Source of the DNA: Pseudolactococcus sp041800635
GTDB taxonomy: Bacteria > Bacillota > Bacilli > Lactobacillales > Streptococcaceae
Assembly (NCBI GenBank): GCA_047833645.1
Contig: CP181259.1
Location: 434,001-498,000 of the forward strand
Direction: 5' to 3'
Length of the DNA stretch: 64,000 bases
Shown here: one piece after another, positions 34,368-43,201 of the stretch
Layout of the letters: each line of letters starts with the position of its first letter
How positions within the stretch are numbered: the first letter of the stretch is position 1
Program-made: the position numbers and the translations under genes
The notes under the pieces: generated by a model
Seen by the model: the letters and a program-made list of their open reading frames with translations, nothing else
Databases searched by the model: none
Told to the model about the DNA's origin: nothing

Positions 34368-34414
34368 AGTATAGCCGACTTTCGATAAAATGTAAACATT
34401 TTTTTACATTTTAT
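34368..34414 (-). promoter_or_regulatory. Promoter and perfect inverted repeat of the iron-uptake operon
   Basis: Minus-strand TTTACA (34391-34396) and TATACT (34368-34373) are 17 bp apart. The -35 is part of a perfect inverted repeat, ATAAAATGTAAA / TTTACATTTTAT, with a 6-bp spacer (34385-34414). The position suits a metal-dependent repressor (Fur- or DtxR-class), but the sequence is not a standard Fur box. Confidence 0.7.
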
Positions 34415-34448
34415 GTCTAAATATTTTGACTATTGTGATGACAGCATC

Positions 34449-34475
34449 AAAAAAACCGTTGATTGCTCAACGGTT
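34449..34475 (-). terminator. Terminator of rnr-smpB
   Basis: AACCGTTGA pairs with TCAACGGTT, loop GCAA, then seven T on the minus strand. The first arm overlaps the smpB stop codon. Confidence 0.88.
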
Positions 34476-34937
34476 AAAGGCTTTCAATTGTTTAGCGATG
34501 TCCCGGTTTTGTTCTTTACGTTTGATCGTTTCACGCTTGTCGTAATTTTTCTTACCTTTGGCAAGACCCATGAGGACTTTAGCAAAACCATCTTTGATGT
34601 AGACACGTAAAGGCACAAAACTCATGCCAGCCTGTGAAATTTCAGCTTCGACTTTAGCGATTTGTTTCTTGTGCAATAAGAGTTTACGACTCCGTGTCGG
34701 ATCGACATTCCAGATATTGCCTTCATCGAAAGGTGAGATGTGGACATTGCTGAGCCAGACTTCACCATTTCGAACCCGCGCAAAACCGTCTCTGATATTG
34801 ATGCGTGCTTGTCTGACTGACTTGATTTCTGTACCCGTCAGGACAATGCCAGCCTCAAAGGTTTCGGTAATCTCATAGTCATAATGCGCCTTTTTATTTT
34901 GGGCGACGACATTATCTTTGACTTTATCTTTTGCCAT
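34467..34937 (-). CDS. smpB: SsrA-binding protein SmpB (156 aa)
   Basis: Partner of tmRNA in ribosome rescue. It shows NKKAHYDYEITETFEAGIVLTGTEIKSVR at the N-terminus, PSR-type KLLLHKKQI, and the C-terminal lysine-rich tail KGKKNYDKRETIKRKEQNRD that enters the decoding centre. It follows rnr by 14 bp, the usual gene pair in Gram-positives. Confidence 0.96.
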   Translation of the reverse strand: MAKDKVKDNVVAQNKKAHYDYEITETFEAGIVLTGTEIKSVRQARINIRDGFARVRNGEVWLSNVHISPFDEGNIWNVDPTRSRKLLLHKKQIAKVEAEISQAGMSFVPLRVYIKDGFAKVLMGLAKGKKNYDKRETIKRKEQNRDIAKQLKAFNR

Positions 34938-34951
34938 TTACCAACGGCCTC

Positions 34952-37255
34952 CTATTTTTTTCTAGCAGGTTTGCCGCCTTTTTTATGAAAAGGTTTCTTG
35001 TCTTTATCTTTATTTTTCTTCCAGTCAGGGCGTTTATCACGTGAATCACGTCCACCACGACTGTCTCTACTACGTTTTTCAACAGCTTCAACGACGTCTA
35101 AATCGCTATCGACATGTTCAAAGTCAATGTCGCCGGTGATTTTATCGGCTTTGACCAGCTTAACTTTAACCGGCTGTCCCATGCGGAACACCTTGCCGGT
35201 GCGCTCGCCTTTGAGGGTCAGATCGCGCTCGTTAAAATTGTAGAAATCATCGCCTAGCGTCGACATGTGGACCAAGCCTTCGATGGTATTAGGGAGCGAC
35301 ACGAAGAAACCGAAACGGGTCACAGATGAGATCGTCACATCGTACTCAGTACCCACATAACTTTCCATATACTCTGCTTTTTTCATGGCTTCCACAGCAC
35401 GCTCGGCATCAATGGCACGGCGTTCGCGAGACGATGTGAGTTGTGCGATTTCGGGGATAATTTCTTCGAAATGCTCAATAACTAAAGTCGTCGGGTGGCT
35501 TTCAGCACGGATCAAGCGATGCACCAGTAAATCTGGGTAACGGCGAATCGGTGATGTGAAATGCGTGTAGTATTCCGCAGCTAGACCGAAGTGACCGAGG
35601 TTATCTTCATCATAACGCGCTTGTTGCATTGAGCGCAAAAGCATGGTTGAGAGTACGATTTCGCCGGGTTGACCTTTGATTTGGAGCATGAAATCTTGCA
35701 GGTCTTTTGACTGCATTTTTTCAGGTGTCCCTTTCAAAGGAATGCCGAAGACTGAGGCAAAATCGATGAAACGGGTTAATTTGTCAGCTTTTGGATGCTC
35801 ATGCACACGATAGATGAATGGCAATTCACGTGTCGCAAAGCTCCGCGCAACGGTTTCATTGGCAATCAACATGAATGATTCGATCATCATCTCAGCAGTC
35901 CCACGTTTGCGGACTTGAATTTCGATCGGTTTACCGAGGTCATCAACGATGATTTTCGCTTCTTGCGTTTCAAAGTCGATTGACCCACGACGGGCACGCA
36001 TGGCTAGTAAAATGGCATGAAGTTTGGCCATTTGTTCGACTGATTCAGCAATCGCCGCAAATTTTTCCAAAAATTCTTGATTGCCAGCCAGCATTTCGTT
36101 GACATCAGAGTAGGTCATGCGTTCCGTTGTTTTAATCACAGACTGAGAAATTTGGTAATTAACAACCTGGCCGTCAGGGTTAATTTCCATGACACATGAC
36201 TGCGTGAAGCGATTCACACGTGGATTCAGAGAACAGATGCCATTTGACAAACGTTCTGGTAACATCGGTACGACACGGTCAGTGACGTAAGTCGATGTGC
36301 CACGGTTGAGGGCTTCGCGATCAAGGGCTGAGCCTTCTGTCACATAGTAGCTAACATCGGCGATATGCACGCCCAGCTCGATGTTGCCATTATCGAGGGC
36401 TTTGATATGGACAGCATCATCCAAGTCTTTGGCATCTGCGCCGTCAATGGTGAAAGTAATTTCATCACGATAGTCAACACGGCCGATGATATCTTTTTCT
36501 TCGATTTCATCTGGGACAGCGTTGGCTTCAGCGATGACGTCTTCTGGAAATGGTGATGGAATGCCGAGCGACTCCAAAACTTCTAAAACGTCAATCCCTG
36601 TATCCGTTGCTTGACCGATAATCTCAGTGACGAGACCTTGCAAGACTTCTGGAAAGTCGCGGTCAGGATAGTGGGTAATCTCCACACGCACAATATCGCC
36701 AACTTCTGGGTGCAGGCCTTTTTTAGAAATATTGGTTCTAAAGGGAATTTTCTTGTTTTTATTGACAACGTAGCCTAAAAGCGAGCCACTGTTTTTCTTC
36801 TCTTCCTCGTCAAAAGCATAAAATTCACCGACAAGGCTTGTCACCGCGCGCGATTTAATGGCCACGACTTTACCTTCAGCTTCATTGCCTTTAAGCGGGT
36901 TAGCTGGTGAGGTAATTTTGACTTCAACGACATCTTCATTCATGGCAAATTTGGTATTACCACGTTTGACAAAGACATCTGGTTCATTTTCACCGATTCT
37001 GACAAAGCCAAAGCCACGCGGGTTGGCAGAGAAAGTCCCTTCTAGGACTTCCGCTTCTGGCTGTGGCAGGGCAATGTTGCCTGCAGCCGTCACTTCGATG
37101 GCTTTACTTTCTTCTAATTGGGCAATTGTTTTGAGCAAATGCTTATAATCGCCAGCATTGTCAGCTAACCCTAAATTAGTCGCTAACATTTTTGGCGAGA
37201 TTGATTTTGATGGCATCTGGGCCAAAAAATCCGTTACTTTTTTACTTAATTTCAT
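34952..37255 (-). CDS. rnr: Ribonuclease R (767 aa)
   Basis: 3'-5' exoribonuclease able to pass through structured RNA. The N-terminal winged helix and cold-shock domains (about residues 1-220) precede the RNB catalytic domain with ITFTIDGADAKDLDDAVH (active-site aspartates) near residues 265-285. An S1 domain lies near 620-700, followed by a basic tail (DSRGGRDSRDKRPDWKKNKDKDKKPFHKK). Co-transcribed with smpB; the two work together in trans-translation and RNA decay. Confidence 0.95.
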   Translation of the reverse strand: MKLSKKVTDFLAQMPSKSISPKMLATNLGLADNAGDYKHLLKTIAQLEESKAIEVTAAGNIALPQPEAEVLEGTFSANPRGFGFVRIGENEPDVFVKRGNTKFAMNEDVVEVKITSPANPLKGNEAEGKVVAIKSRAVTSLVGEFYAFDEEEKKNSGSLLGYVVNKNKKIPFRTNISKKGLHPEVGDIVRVEITHYPDRDFPEVLQGLVTEIIGQATDTGIDVLEVLESLGIPSPFPEDVIAEANAVPDEIEEKDIIGRVDYRDEITFTIDGADAKDLDDAVHIKALDNGNIELGVHIADVSYYVTEGSALDREALNRGTSTYVTDRVVPMLPERLSNGICSLNPRVNRFTQSCVMEINPDGQVVNYQISQSVIKTTERMTYSDVNEMLAGNQEFLEKFAAIAESVEQMAKLHAILLAMRARRGSIDFETQEAKIIVDDLGKPIEIQVRKRGTAEMMIESFMLIANETVARSFATRELPFIYRVHEHPKADKLTRFIDFASVFGIPLKGTPEKMQSKDLQDFMLQIKGQPGEIVLSTMLLRSMQQARYDEDNLGHFGLAAEYYTHFTSPIRRYPDLLVHRLIRAESHPTTLVIEHFEEIIPEIAQLTSSRERRAIDAERAVEAMKKAEYMESYVGTEYDVTISSVTRFGFFVSLPNTIEGLVHMSTLGDDFYNFNERDLTLKGERTGKVFRMGQPVKVKLVKADKITGDIDFEHVDSDLDVVEAVEKRSRDSRGGRDSRDKRPDWKKNKDKDKKPFHKKGGKPARKK

Positions 37256-37289
37256 ATATTCTTTCTATTTTTTAGAGTTTGAAACTCAT

Positions 37290-37345
37290 ATTATTGCCTT
37301 GTGATAACACAAAAAGCCGAGAGTTTATCCCAGCCTTTCTTTAGG
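37290..37345. repeat. Probable remnant of the BOX-like module
   Basis: The 213-bp gap between secG and rnr contains GCCGAGAGTTTATCCCAGCC (37308-37327), close to the outer stem of cluster A (GCTGAGACTTTTATCCCAG). No array units are left. The match is short and could be chance. Confidence 0.35.
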
Positions 37346-37468
37346 GTCATCTATTCCTCTACTGCTCAAACCGTTTTTGACAATGGTGCAATAGATCAAG
37401 CAAGATTCGCTTCATCTATCCTGTCTCGTTAAACGGCTATCAAGCACAAAGTTTAGAGAGTCCCGTCA

Positions 37469-37717
37469 TTATCTGGTAGATAAAACAACTAGTGCAAAAC
37501 CGACAAGCAGCCAAAGTCCAATCATCACACCAGTAAAACGTTGCATCACGGCTTCAAAGCCTCGTGCTTTACGGCGCTCAAATAGTTCATCGCCACCGCC
37601 TGTAAAGGCACTTGCAGCGCTGTCTTGTTTAGAGGGTTGAATCATAATTGACACAATTAAAATTGCTGACAAGATAAGTAGGACTGCAATTAAAATATCG
37701 TAAATAACTTTTATCAT
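37469..37717 (-). CDS. secG: Preprotein translocase subunit SecG (82 aa)
   Basis: Two membrane helices (about residues 5-25 and 60-80) joined by a short loop with SKQDSAASAFTGGGDELFERRK, the SecG signature region. Accessory subunit of SecYEG. It lies upstream of rnr and smpB in the same direction, an order common in Firmicutes. Confidence 0.92.
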   Translation of the reverse strand: MIKVIYDILIAVLLILSAILIVSIMIQPSKQDSAASAFTGGGDELFERRKARGFEAVMQRFTGVMIGLWLLVGFALVVLSTR

Positions 37718-37857
37718 CTTCTCCGACTTTCTACATTTCTACATCCGACATTTGGCTATTTTTGATCCGATCCGATCAAATCCTAGGGATTACCAAAAAT
37801 CCTGATGGTCAAAATAGCCATCACATTATCAGTATACCATAAAAATCATTTCTTTGC

Positions 37858-37903
37858 TTTAAATAAGTAAAAAGAACCTCTCGATTCTTTTTACTTATTT
37901 AAA
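37858..37903 (-). terminator. Terminator of trxB
   Basis: A near-perfect 19-bp stem (TTTAAATAAGTAAAAAGAA with its complement) around an 8-nt loop, 20 bases after the trxB stop. Confidence 0.85.
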
Positions 37904-37923
37904 GATTAATACCTGTTACTATC

Positions 37924-38847
37924 TTAGGCATTGTCTGTAATGTATTTGTAGACGCCTTGACCTGCGAGTGCACCTTCTCCGACTGCTGTCGTGATTTGGC
38001 GGAGGTCTTTTTGACGGACATCTCCGACTGCGAAGATGCCTGGTACTTTAGTTTGCATGCCTTGATCGGTGATAATCCAGCCAATCTCATCCGTGATCCC
38101 CAGATCTTTCACGGTATCTGTCATCGGATCAATACCGATATAGACAAACAGGCCACCGAATGCTTTTTCACTGATCTCACCCGTCTTCAGATTTTTAATC
38201 CGGACGCCTGTAATCTTCATGTCATTGCCCAAAACTTCCTCAACGGCTGAATCCCAGATGAATGAAATTTTTTCATTTGAGTAAGCACGTTCTTGGATGA
38301 TTTTTTGAGCGCGGAGCGCATCGCGACGGTGTAAAATGGTCACGGAGCTGCCGAAACGTGTGAGAAAGAGGGCTTCTTCAACGGCTGAGTCACCGCCGCC
38401 GACAACCAAGATGTCTTGGTTACGGAAGAAAGCACCATCACAGACTGCACAGTAAGAGACACCGCGCGCGCCATACTCTTCTTCACCTGGAACGTTGAGG
38501 TGACGATGTTGCGCCCCTGTCGCGATGATCACCGTTTTCGCTTCGTAGACCTCGTCTTCGGTGATGACTTGCTTGATGCCGGCAGCATTAACCGTCACAT
38601 TTTGGACAATACCGTAAGCATTTTCGACGCCGAGTCCTTCGAGCGGTTCATACATTTTCATCGATAACTCAGGACCCATGATGGTATCAAAGCCTGGATA
38701 ATTTTCAACTTCCGCTGTATTATTCATTTGGCCACCAGGTGCGCCTCGTTCAAGTAGTAACACTTTTAGTTCACTACGTGCTGCGTACATCGCTGCTGTC
38801 ATCCCGCCAGGACCAGCACCGATGACAATTGTATCATATAAAGTCAT
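37924..38847 (-). CDS. trxB: Thioredoxin reductase (307 aa)
   Basis: NADPH-dependent flavoprotein that reduces thioredoxin. FAD motif GAGPGGMTAAMYAAR at about residues 10-24, redox-active CAVC within YCAVCDGAFF near residues 131-140, NADPH motif VVGGGDSAVEEALFL, and C-terminal GIFAVGDVRQKDLRQ. Low-molecular-weight type. Upstream lie DUF4059 and an amino-acid ABC transporter, a conserved neighbourhood in streptococci. Confidence 0.96.
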   Translation of the reverse strand: MTLYDTIVIGAGPGGMTAAMYAARSELKVLLLERGAPGGQMNNTAEVENYPGFDTIMGPELSMKMYEPLEGLGVENAYGIVQNVTVNAAGIKQVITEDEVYEAKTVIIATGAQHRHLNVPGEEEYGARGVSYCAVCDGAFFRNQDILVVGGGDSAVEEALFLTRFGSSVTILHRRDALRAQKIIQERAYSNEKISFIWDSAVEEVLGNDMKITGVRIKNLKTGEISEKAFGGLFVYIGIDPMTDTVKDLGITDEIGWIITDQGMQTKVPGIFAVGDVRQKDLRQITTAVGEGALAGQGVYKYITDNA

Positions 38848-39001
38848 TTTTTTTCCTCACTTTTTTTGATATCCCTTTGAGTGTCTTCTCAGGAATATCA
38901 ATGGTACTTACATTCTATATTTCTGGCCTTGATTATGCAAGTATATCGTATTATATATTCTAAATTGCTGCTTAGTGCCTTATTTTAAGGTGATTTTCAC
39001 C

Positions 39002-39051
39002 AAAAAAAAACCGACAAATGCTAGATATCGTCTCTAACTTTTAGCGGTTAT
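39002..39051 (-). terminator. Possible terminator of the amino-acid ABC operon
   Basis: AACCGCTAAA pairs with TTTGTCGGTT across a long loop, followed by nine T on the minus strand. Loop size makes it weaker than the others. The rest of the 240-bp gap to trxB shows a hairpin around TGATATTCC/GGGATATCA (38867-38902) and no gene. Confidence 0.55.
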
Positions 39052-39088
39052 CCTTACCATATGTTCTTCTACACCCGACATTGGAGAG

Positions 39089-39313
39089 TCATCTCGACTT
39101 CAAAATAATCAAGACAGCCAGGACGGCGAAGCTCAGGATTGGAATCGTGAGGATGTCGATCAACAAGACATCAAAAATTTTATTTTGACGGATGCTTAAA
39201 GGCTTATCGTAATTCCGTGAAATGGTCCCTAACATGTAGAGGCCACTGAGAACCAACACAAGGACAGCTGAAATTAACAAAGATTTAAGATAAATGGCTA
39301 AAATAGCTTGCAT
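39089..39313 (-). CDS. DUF4059 family small membrane protein (74 aa)
   Basis: Two hydrophobic helices (about residues 8-30 and 48-70) with a polar loop SRNYDKPLSIRQNKIF. Matches DUF4059, known from Streptococcus and Lactococcus and typically found between an amino-acid ABC transporter and trxB. Its first base overlaps the last base of the ATPase gene, so it is translationally coupled. Function unknown; a link to the transporter or to thiol redox is suggested only by context. Confidence 0.8.
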   Translation of the reverse strand: MQAILAIYLKSLLISAVLVLVLSGLYMLGTISRNYDKPLSIRQNKIFDVLLIDILTIPILSFAVLAVLIILKSR

Positions 39314-40074
39314 TAAAGAAAACTCCCCATTTCGAGATTTTTAGTGTGACGCGCGAGAAAGGCTTTCGTTCTTGGATGTTTTGGCGCGTAGAAAACGTCT
39401 TCTGGTGTCCCTGATTCGATGATTTTCCCCTGTTCTAAAAAAATCACCTTGGTCGCGACGTTATAGACAAAATCCATTTCGTGGCTGACGATAATCATAG
39501 TTTGACCCGACTTGGCAGCTTGGACGATTGACGCCTGGACTTCGCTGACTAGCTCTGGGTCAAGGGCTGATGTTGGCTCATCTAAGAGTAATAGCTCTGG
39601 TTGCATGGCCAGTGCTCGTGCGATGCCGACCCGTTGCTTTTGCCCACCTGATAAAAATTTTGGATAATAATCCATACGGTCTGATAAGCCTACCTTGGCT
39701 AACTCTTGCGCGGCTTGTGCTGCTGCGGTTGCTTTATCTATTTTTTTAACCTGGATCAAGCCTTCCATGACATTTTCAAGTGCTGTTCGGCGTTCAAAGA
39801 GATTGAATTGCTGGAAGACCATGGCTGTCTTGCGGCGAAGGCTAAGGATGTCAGTTTTACTGATGGTCGCAAAATCGAGGTGCAGGTCATCAATAGCAAC
39901 TTGACCTGAGTCTGGTGCTTCAAGATAGTTAATCGAGCGCAAAAAGGTCGATTTCCCGGCGCCAGACGCCCCAATCAAGGCAATCACATCACCTGGCGCA
40001 ATGTCTAATGACACATCATCCAAGACGACGGTGTCGCCAAATTTTTTCGATAAATTTGATAGTTTGATGGTCAT
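39313..40074 (-). CDS. Polar amino acid ABC transporter ATP-binding protein (253 aa)
   Basis: GlnQ/TcyC-type ATPase with Walker A GASGAGKS near residues 36-43, signature LSGGQKQRVGIARALAMQP, Walker B LLLLDEPTSALDP and H-loop VSHEMDF. Overlaps the permease gene by 4 bp and the DUF4059 gene by 1 bp. Confidence 0.92.
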   Translation of the reverse strand: MTIKLSNLSKKFGDTVVLDDVSLDIAPGDVIALIGASGAGKSTFLRSINYLEAPDSGQVAIDDLHLDFATISKTDILSLRRKTAMVFQQFNLFERRTALENVMEGLIQVKKIDKATAAAQAAQELAKVGLSDRMDYYPKFLSGGQKQRVGIARALAMQPELLLLDEPTSALDPELVSEVQASIVQAAKSGQTMIIVSHEMDFVYNVATKVIFLEQGKIIESGTPEDVFYAPKHPRTKAFLARHTKNLEMGSFL

Positions 40075-40973
40075 ACTGCATTTCCTCCACCATTGTCGAC
40101 ATAGCCGTGATCAAAAGGATTACCCGTTTGAATCAAGCGACTTTTATTTTTCTGCTTGGGTGTAATCTGTAATTTCCGCTCCAAAAGTCGAATCAAGTTC
40201 TCGAAAACAAGGTTGATGGCCCAGTAAACGAGGGCGACAGCGAGGTAGCTTTCGAAAACGCGGAAGCTAGAGCCACCGATGATTTTAGCTTCGGCGGTCA
40301 TCTCAATCACGCCTGCAACAAAGGCAAGAGAGGTGCCTTTGAGCAAGCCCATGAGCGCGTTCCCGAGAGGTGCGACAGCGACGGTTGCGGCTTCTGGCAG
40401 GGTCACGCGCTTAAAGACTTGGAAATTGGTCATACCGAGAGATTTGGCTGCCTCGATCTGGCCGACGTCGACAGACTCAATCGCTGCCCGAATCGTTTCG
40501 GAGTTATAAGCTGCTTCATTAAAAGCAAAGGTTAAAATGACAAAAAGCATCGGCGAAATATCGTTGATATTATAAGCCGTGCCATAATTCAGATTAATCG
40601 ACTTGAGGATCAAAGGGATCCCGGTATAGGTCAGTAAAAGTTGGACATAAATCGGTGTGCCGCGGATAAAGCTGACCGCGAGTGCGCGAATTTGATCTAA
40701 AATGGGAATCCGATTCAGCTTGATGAGGGCTAGAAGGAGACCTAAGACAAGGCCTATGGCCATGGCAATCAAGGTGATGATAAAGGAAGTGGGCACGCGA
40801 CTGATAATCGGTTTAAAGGCACTAACGAAGGCTGCCCAGTTAAAAATCTTATCAAAAAACATGGTCCAAAACTCGGTAAAGGTGTACTGACCTTTGACCG
40901 TGACACTTACAATCACAATCGATAACACAAAGGCTGCCAATATCCCGAAGGCTATTTTGCTTGCTTTTTTCAT
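40071..40973 (-). CDS. Polar amino acid ABC transporter permease (300 aa)
   Basis: HisM/GlnP-like permease with an N-terminal extra helix, then the core helices and the family loop EAAYNSETIRAAIESVDVGQIEAAKSLGMTNFQVFKRVTLPEA near residues 155-200. A basic tail (LERKLQITPKQKNKSRL) ends it. Forms the channel of the transporter encoded by the adjoining genes. Confidence 0.92.
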   Translation of the reverse strand: MKKASKIAFGILAAFVLSIVIVSVTVKGQYTFTEFWTMFFDKIFNWAAFVSAFKPIISRVPTSFIITLIAMAIGLVLGLLLALIKLNRIPILDQIRALAVSFIRGTPIYVQLLLTYTGIPLILKSINLNYGTAYNINDISPMLFVILTFAFNEAAYNSETIRAAIESVDVGQIEAAKSLGMTNFQVFKRVTLPEAATVAVAPLGNALMGLLKGTSLAFVAGVIEMTAEAKIIGGSSFRVFESYLAVALVYWAINLVFENLIRLLERKLQITPKQKNKSRLIQTGNPFDHGYVDNGGGNAV

Positions 40974-41033
40974 GGTATTTCAAAACTTTCTATTATTGGG
41001 GGCTGATGATGACGCTAAATCTTAACCGTGACA

Positions 41034-41894
41034 TTATTTGTAGGCATCAGCTGATGGCACAAAGTCGCCACCGAAATATTTTTCTGATAACTCTTTGAGT
41101 GTACCATTTGATTGCAGCTTTTTCAAGACCTTGTCAACCTTGGCTTGCAATTCCTTGCCTTGGGCATCCTTGGTAAATAAGAAATACTCCAACCCATCGT
41201 GAGGATCTGTTGACTCTGACGCGATATTCACCACTTTCAAATCGGCCAAGCCCTTATCTTTGATAATCGTTTTAAGCGAAATCGCATCATATAAGAGAAA
41301 GTCGATTTTACCAGAGTCAACATCCGCTAACCGGCTGGCTGTTGGATAACTCCCGTCGACATAGTTCAGTTTGACTTGTTTATCCAAATTAGCATCATTG
41401 TATTTTGATAAAATGGTCGTGAAATTGGCAGATGGGAGAACTTCAGTAGATTTGCCAGCTAGGTCGCCCAAGGTTTTGACTTTGAGATCAGACTTGACCG
41501 CAACAGCATTATTCGATTTGGACAGGGGTGCTGAGAAGTGATATTTTTCAGCGCGATCCTTGTTCCAACCGATATCATTCGCCGCAAACTGATAGCGGCC
41601 CGAGTCCACGCCTGCAACAACACTATCAAAATCCGTAATCTCGACTTTGAGTTTGTATTCGGGCAGTTCTTTGAAAACGGCACGCGCCACTTCGACATCA
41701 TAACCTGTTGCTTGGTTATTCTCAGAATAAGTGAAGGGTTTGGTATCCGCATCTGTCGCCACGGTAATGGTCGTAACCTTATCCGTTTGAGATGACTTAG
41801 TTATCGGATTACTTGCAGATTTTTCGCAAGCGACGAGGCTTACTGCTGCACTTAATGCGATAGCTGACACGATTAGTTTTTGATAAGTTTTCAT
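41034..41894 (-). CDS. Amino acid ABC transporter substrate-binding lipoprotein (286 aa)
   Basis: Signal peptide with a VACE lipobox (Cys23), then a PBPb domain: VATDADTKPFTYSENNQATGYDVEVARAVFKEL and the C-terminal KLQSNGTLKELSEKYFG. The ATG at 41894 has AAAGGGG upstream; the frame extends to 41942 without a start signal. The form is near cystine or glutamine binders. Adjacency to trxB would fit cystine, but this is inference. First gene of the four-gene operon. Confidence 0.88.
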   Translation of the reverse strand: MKTYQKLIVSAIALSAAVSLVACEKSASNPITKSSQTDKVTTITVATDADTKPFTYSENNQATGYDVEVARAVFKELPEYKLKVEITDFDSVVAGVDSGRYQFAANDIGWNKDRAEKYHFSAPLSKSNNAVAVKSDLKVKTLGDLAGKSTEVLPSANFTTILSKYNDANLDKQVKLNYVDGSYPTASRLADVDSGKIDFLLYDAISLKTIIKDKGLADLKVVNIASESTDPHDGLEYFLFTKDAQGKELQAKVDKVLKKLQSNGTLKELSEKYFGGDFVPSADAYK

Positions 41895-41983
41895 TTCAAA
41901 AGCCCCTTTTCTATATAAAACAAGATAATTTAATTTTATCACACTTCATTTGGCACCATCATTATGAAAGATTATGACCGCCA

Positions 41984-42015
41984 TAAAAAAAATAAAACCC
42001 CCAGGGATTTTATTT
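41984..42015 (-). terminator. Terminator of the ABC-2 exporter operon
   Basis: AAATAAAATCCC pairs with GGGTTTTATTT and is followed by T residues on the minus strand, about 20 bases after the stop at 42035. Confidence 0.8.
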
Positions 42016-42034
42016 CAGATGTTATATTGATTAA

Positions 42035-43201
42035 CTAAATTTTTTGTTCTCTCAACTTACCAACGAGCATGCCGAGACTGAGCAGGGCAATGACAAATAA
42101 GAGTTGAATACCAAAACCTTTGTAGAGGTCCAATTTTTGTGTGGCAGTGAATGTTGTCTGGTAGCCAATTAAGTCGTTGGTTACTTCATACCAATAAACC
42201 GGTAAAAATTGGCTGAATTTTTTGAGGCCTGGACTTAGCATAGACAAGGGGACAAACACCCCACAGAGGAAACTCATCCCCAGTGCAAGGACATTGGTGA
42301 CGCTGGAGATGATATTGCTCCTTTGAATGAATTTACTCATCAAATAAGAAAGTGCCAACGAAACCAAAATCATCAGTGCGACATTGACCAAGTAATAGGG
42401 TAAATTAGGATCGGCCAAAAATGTCTTGGCACTTAAAATAGTCGGGAGGACAAGGGCGCAGATCAGCCAGAGTCCAGCCCCGATGATACCAGCGCCGAGC
42501 AGGAGCTGTAAGTTCATCGACCGATAGGAAACTGGTGCGCCAAGCAGTCTTCTTTTCTTATCCGGATCAGCATAAATAACCAAGATGATCCCAAGTGTAT
42601 AGCTGGTCATAGATATTAAGATATAAGGCAAGTATTGAAAGAGATAATTATGGAAGGGCATTTCACCACCACTCTTATTTTTAGCAATCAGTGTCACCTG
42701 AGATTTTTGCTTGTTATAGCCTTGCACTTTTTGAGCCGCTTGTGTAACAGTATACCCACTATCGTGGAGGATTTTAACACTTCTTAAGAAGTTATTGACT
42801 TGATTGGTCACATAGGTACTGTCAAAGCCTGGTTTATTGATCAAAGTTAAAGGTGTTTGCTTATCGAAATAGGCTTTCTCAAATCCTTTGGGAATTTTAA
42901 TGACGCTGTAAACATTACTATAGTAGAGATTTTCCTGAATCTTATCTGGTGTACGGATATCCAAATCACTTTTGACGCTTTGCGTTTTTTCTAGATAGCT
43001 AACCAGACTTTTCGACAGGGCACTGTGATCTTGATCTTCTATGGCTATGCGGGTTACTGTACTTTTAAAGACAGCTGTTGGTTGATTATCACCTATTGAA
43101 AATTGGACGACAATCGCCATTGCGATAAAGATGATGAGATAAAGGCTAACAGACTTGGCTTCTCGTTTGAGTAAAAGAAGAAATCCTTTAAATACTGTCA
43201 T
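42035..43201 (-). CDS. ABC-2 type transporter permease (second subunit, 388 aa)
   Basis: An N-terminal helix (about residues 17-37) is followed by an extracellular domain of about 150 residues and a cluster of five to six helices from about 190 to 385 (YLPYILISMTSYTLGIILVIYA and onward). This is the YhaP/DrrB-like ABC2_membrane_3 plan. It overlaps the preceding permease gene by 14 bp. Together with that protein and the ATPase it should form an exporter, probably of a lipid, peptide or drug. Confidence 0.85.
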   Translation of the reverse strand: MTVFKGFLLLLKREAKSVSLYLIIFIAMAIVVQFSIGDNQPTAVFKSTVTRIAIEDQDHSALSKSLVSYLEKTQSVKSDLDIRTPDKIQENLYYSNVYSVIKIPKGFEKAYFDKQTPLTLINKPGFDSTYVTNQVNNFLRSVKILHDSGYTVTQAAQKVQGYNKQKSQVTLIAKNKSGGEMPFHNYLFQYLPYILISMTSYTLGIILVIYADPDKKRRLLGAPVSYRSMNLQLLLGAGIIGAGLWLICALVLPTILSAKTFLADPNLPYYLVNVALMILVSLALSYLMSKFIQRSNIISSVTNVLALGMSFLCGVFVPLSMLSPGLKKFSQFLPVYWYEVTNDLIGYQTTFTATQKLDLYKGFGIQLLFVIALLSLGMLVGKLREQKI

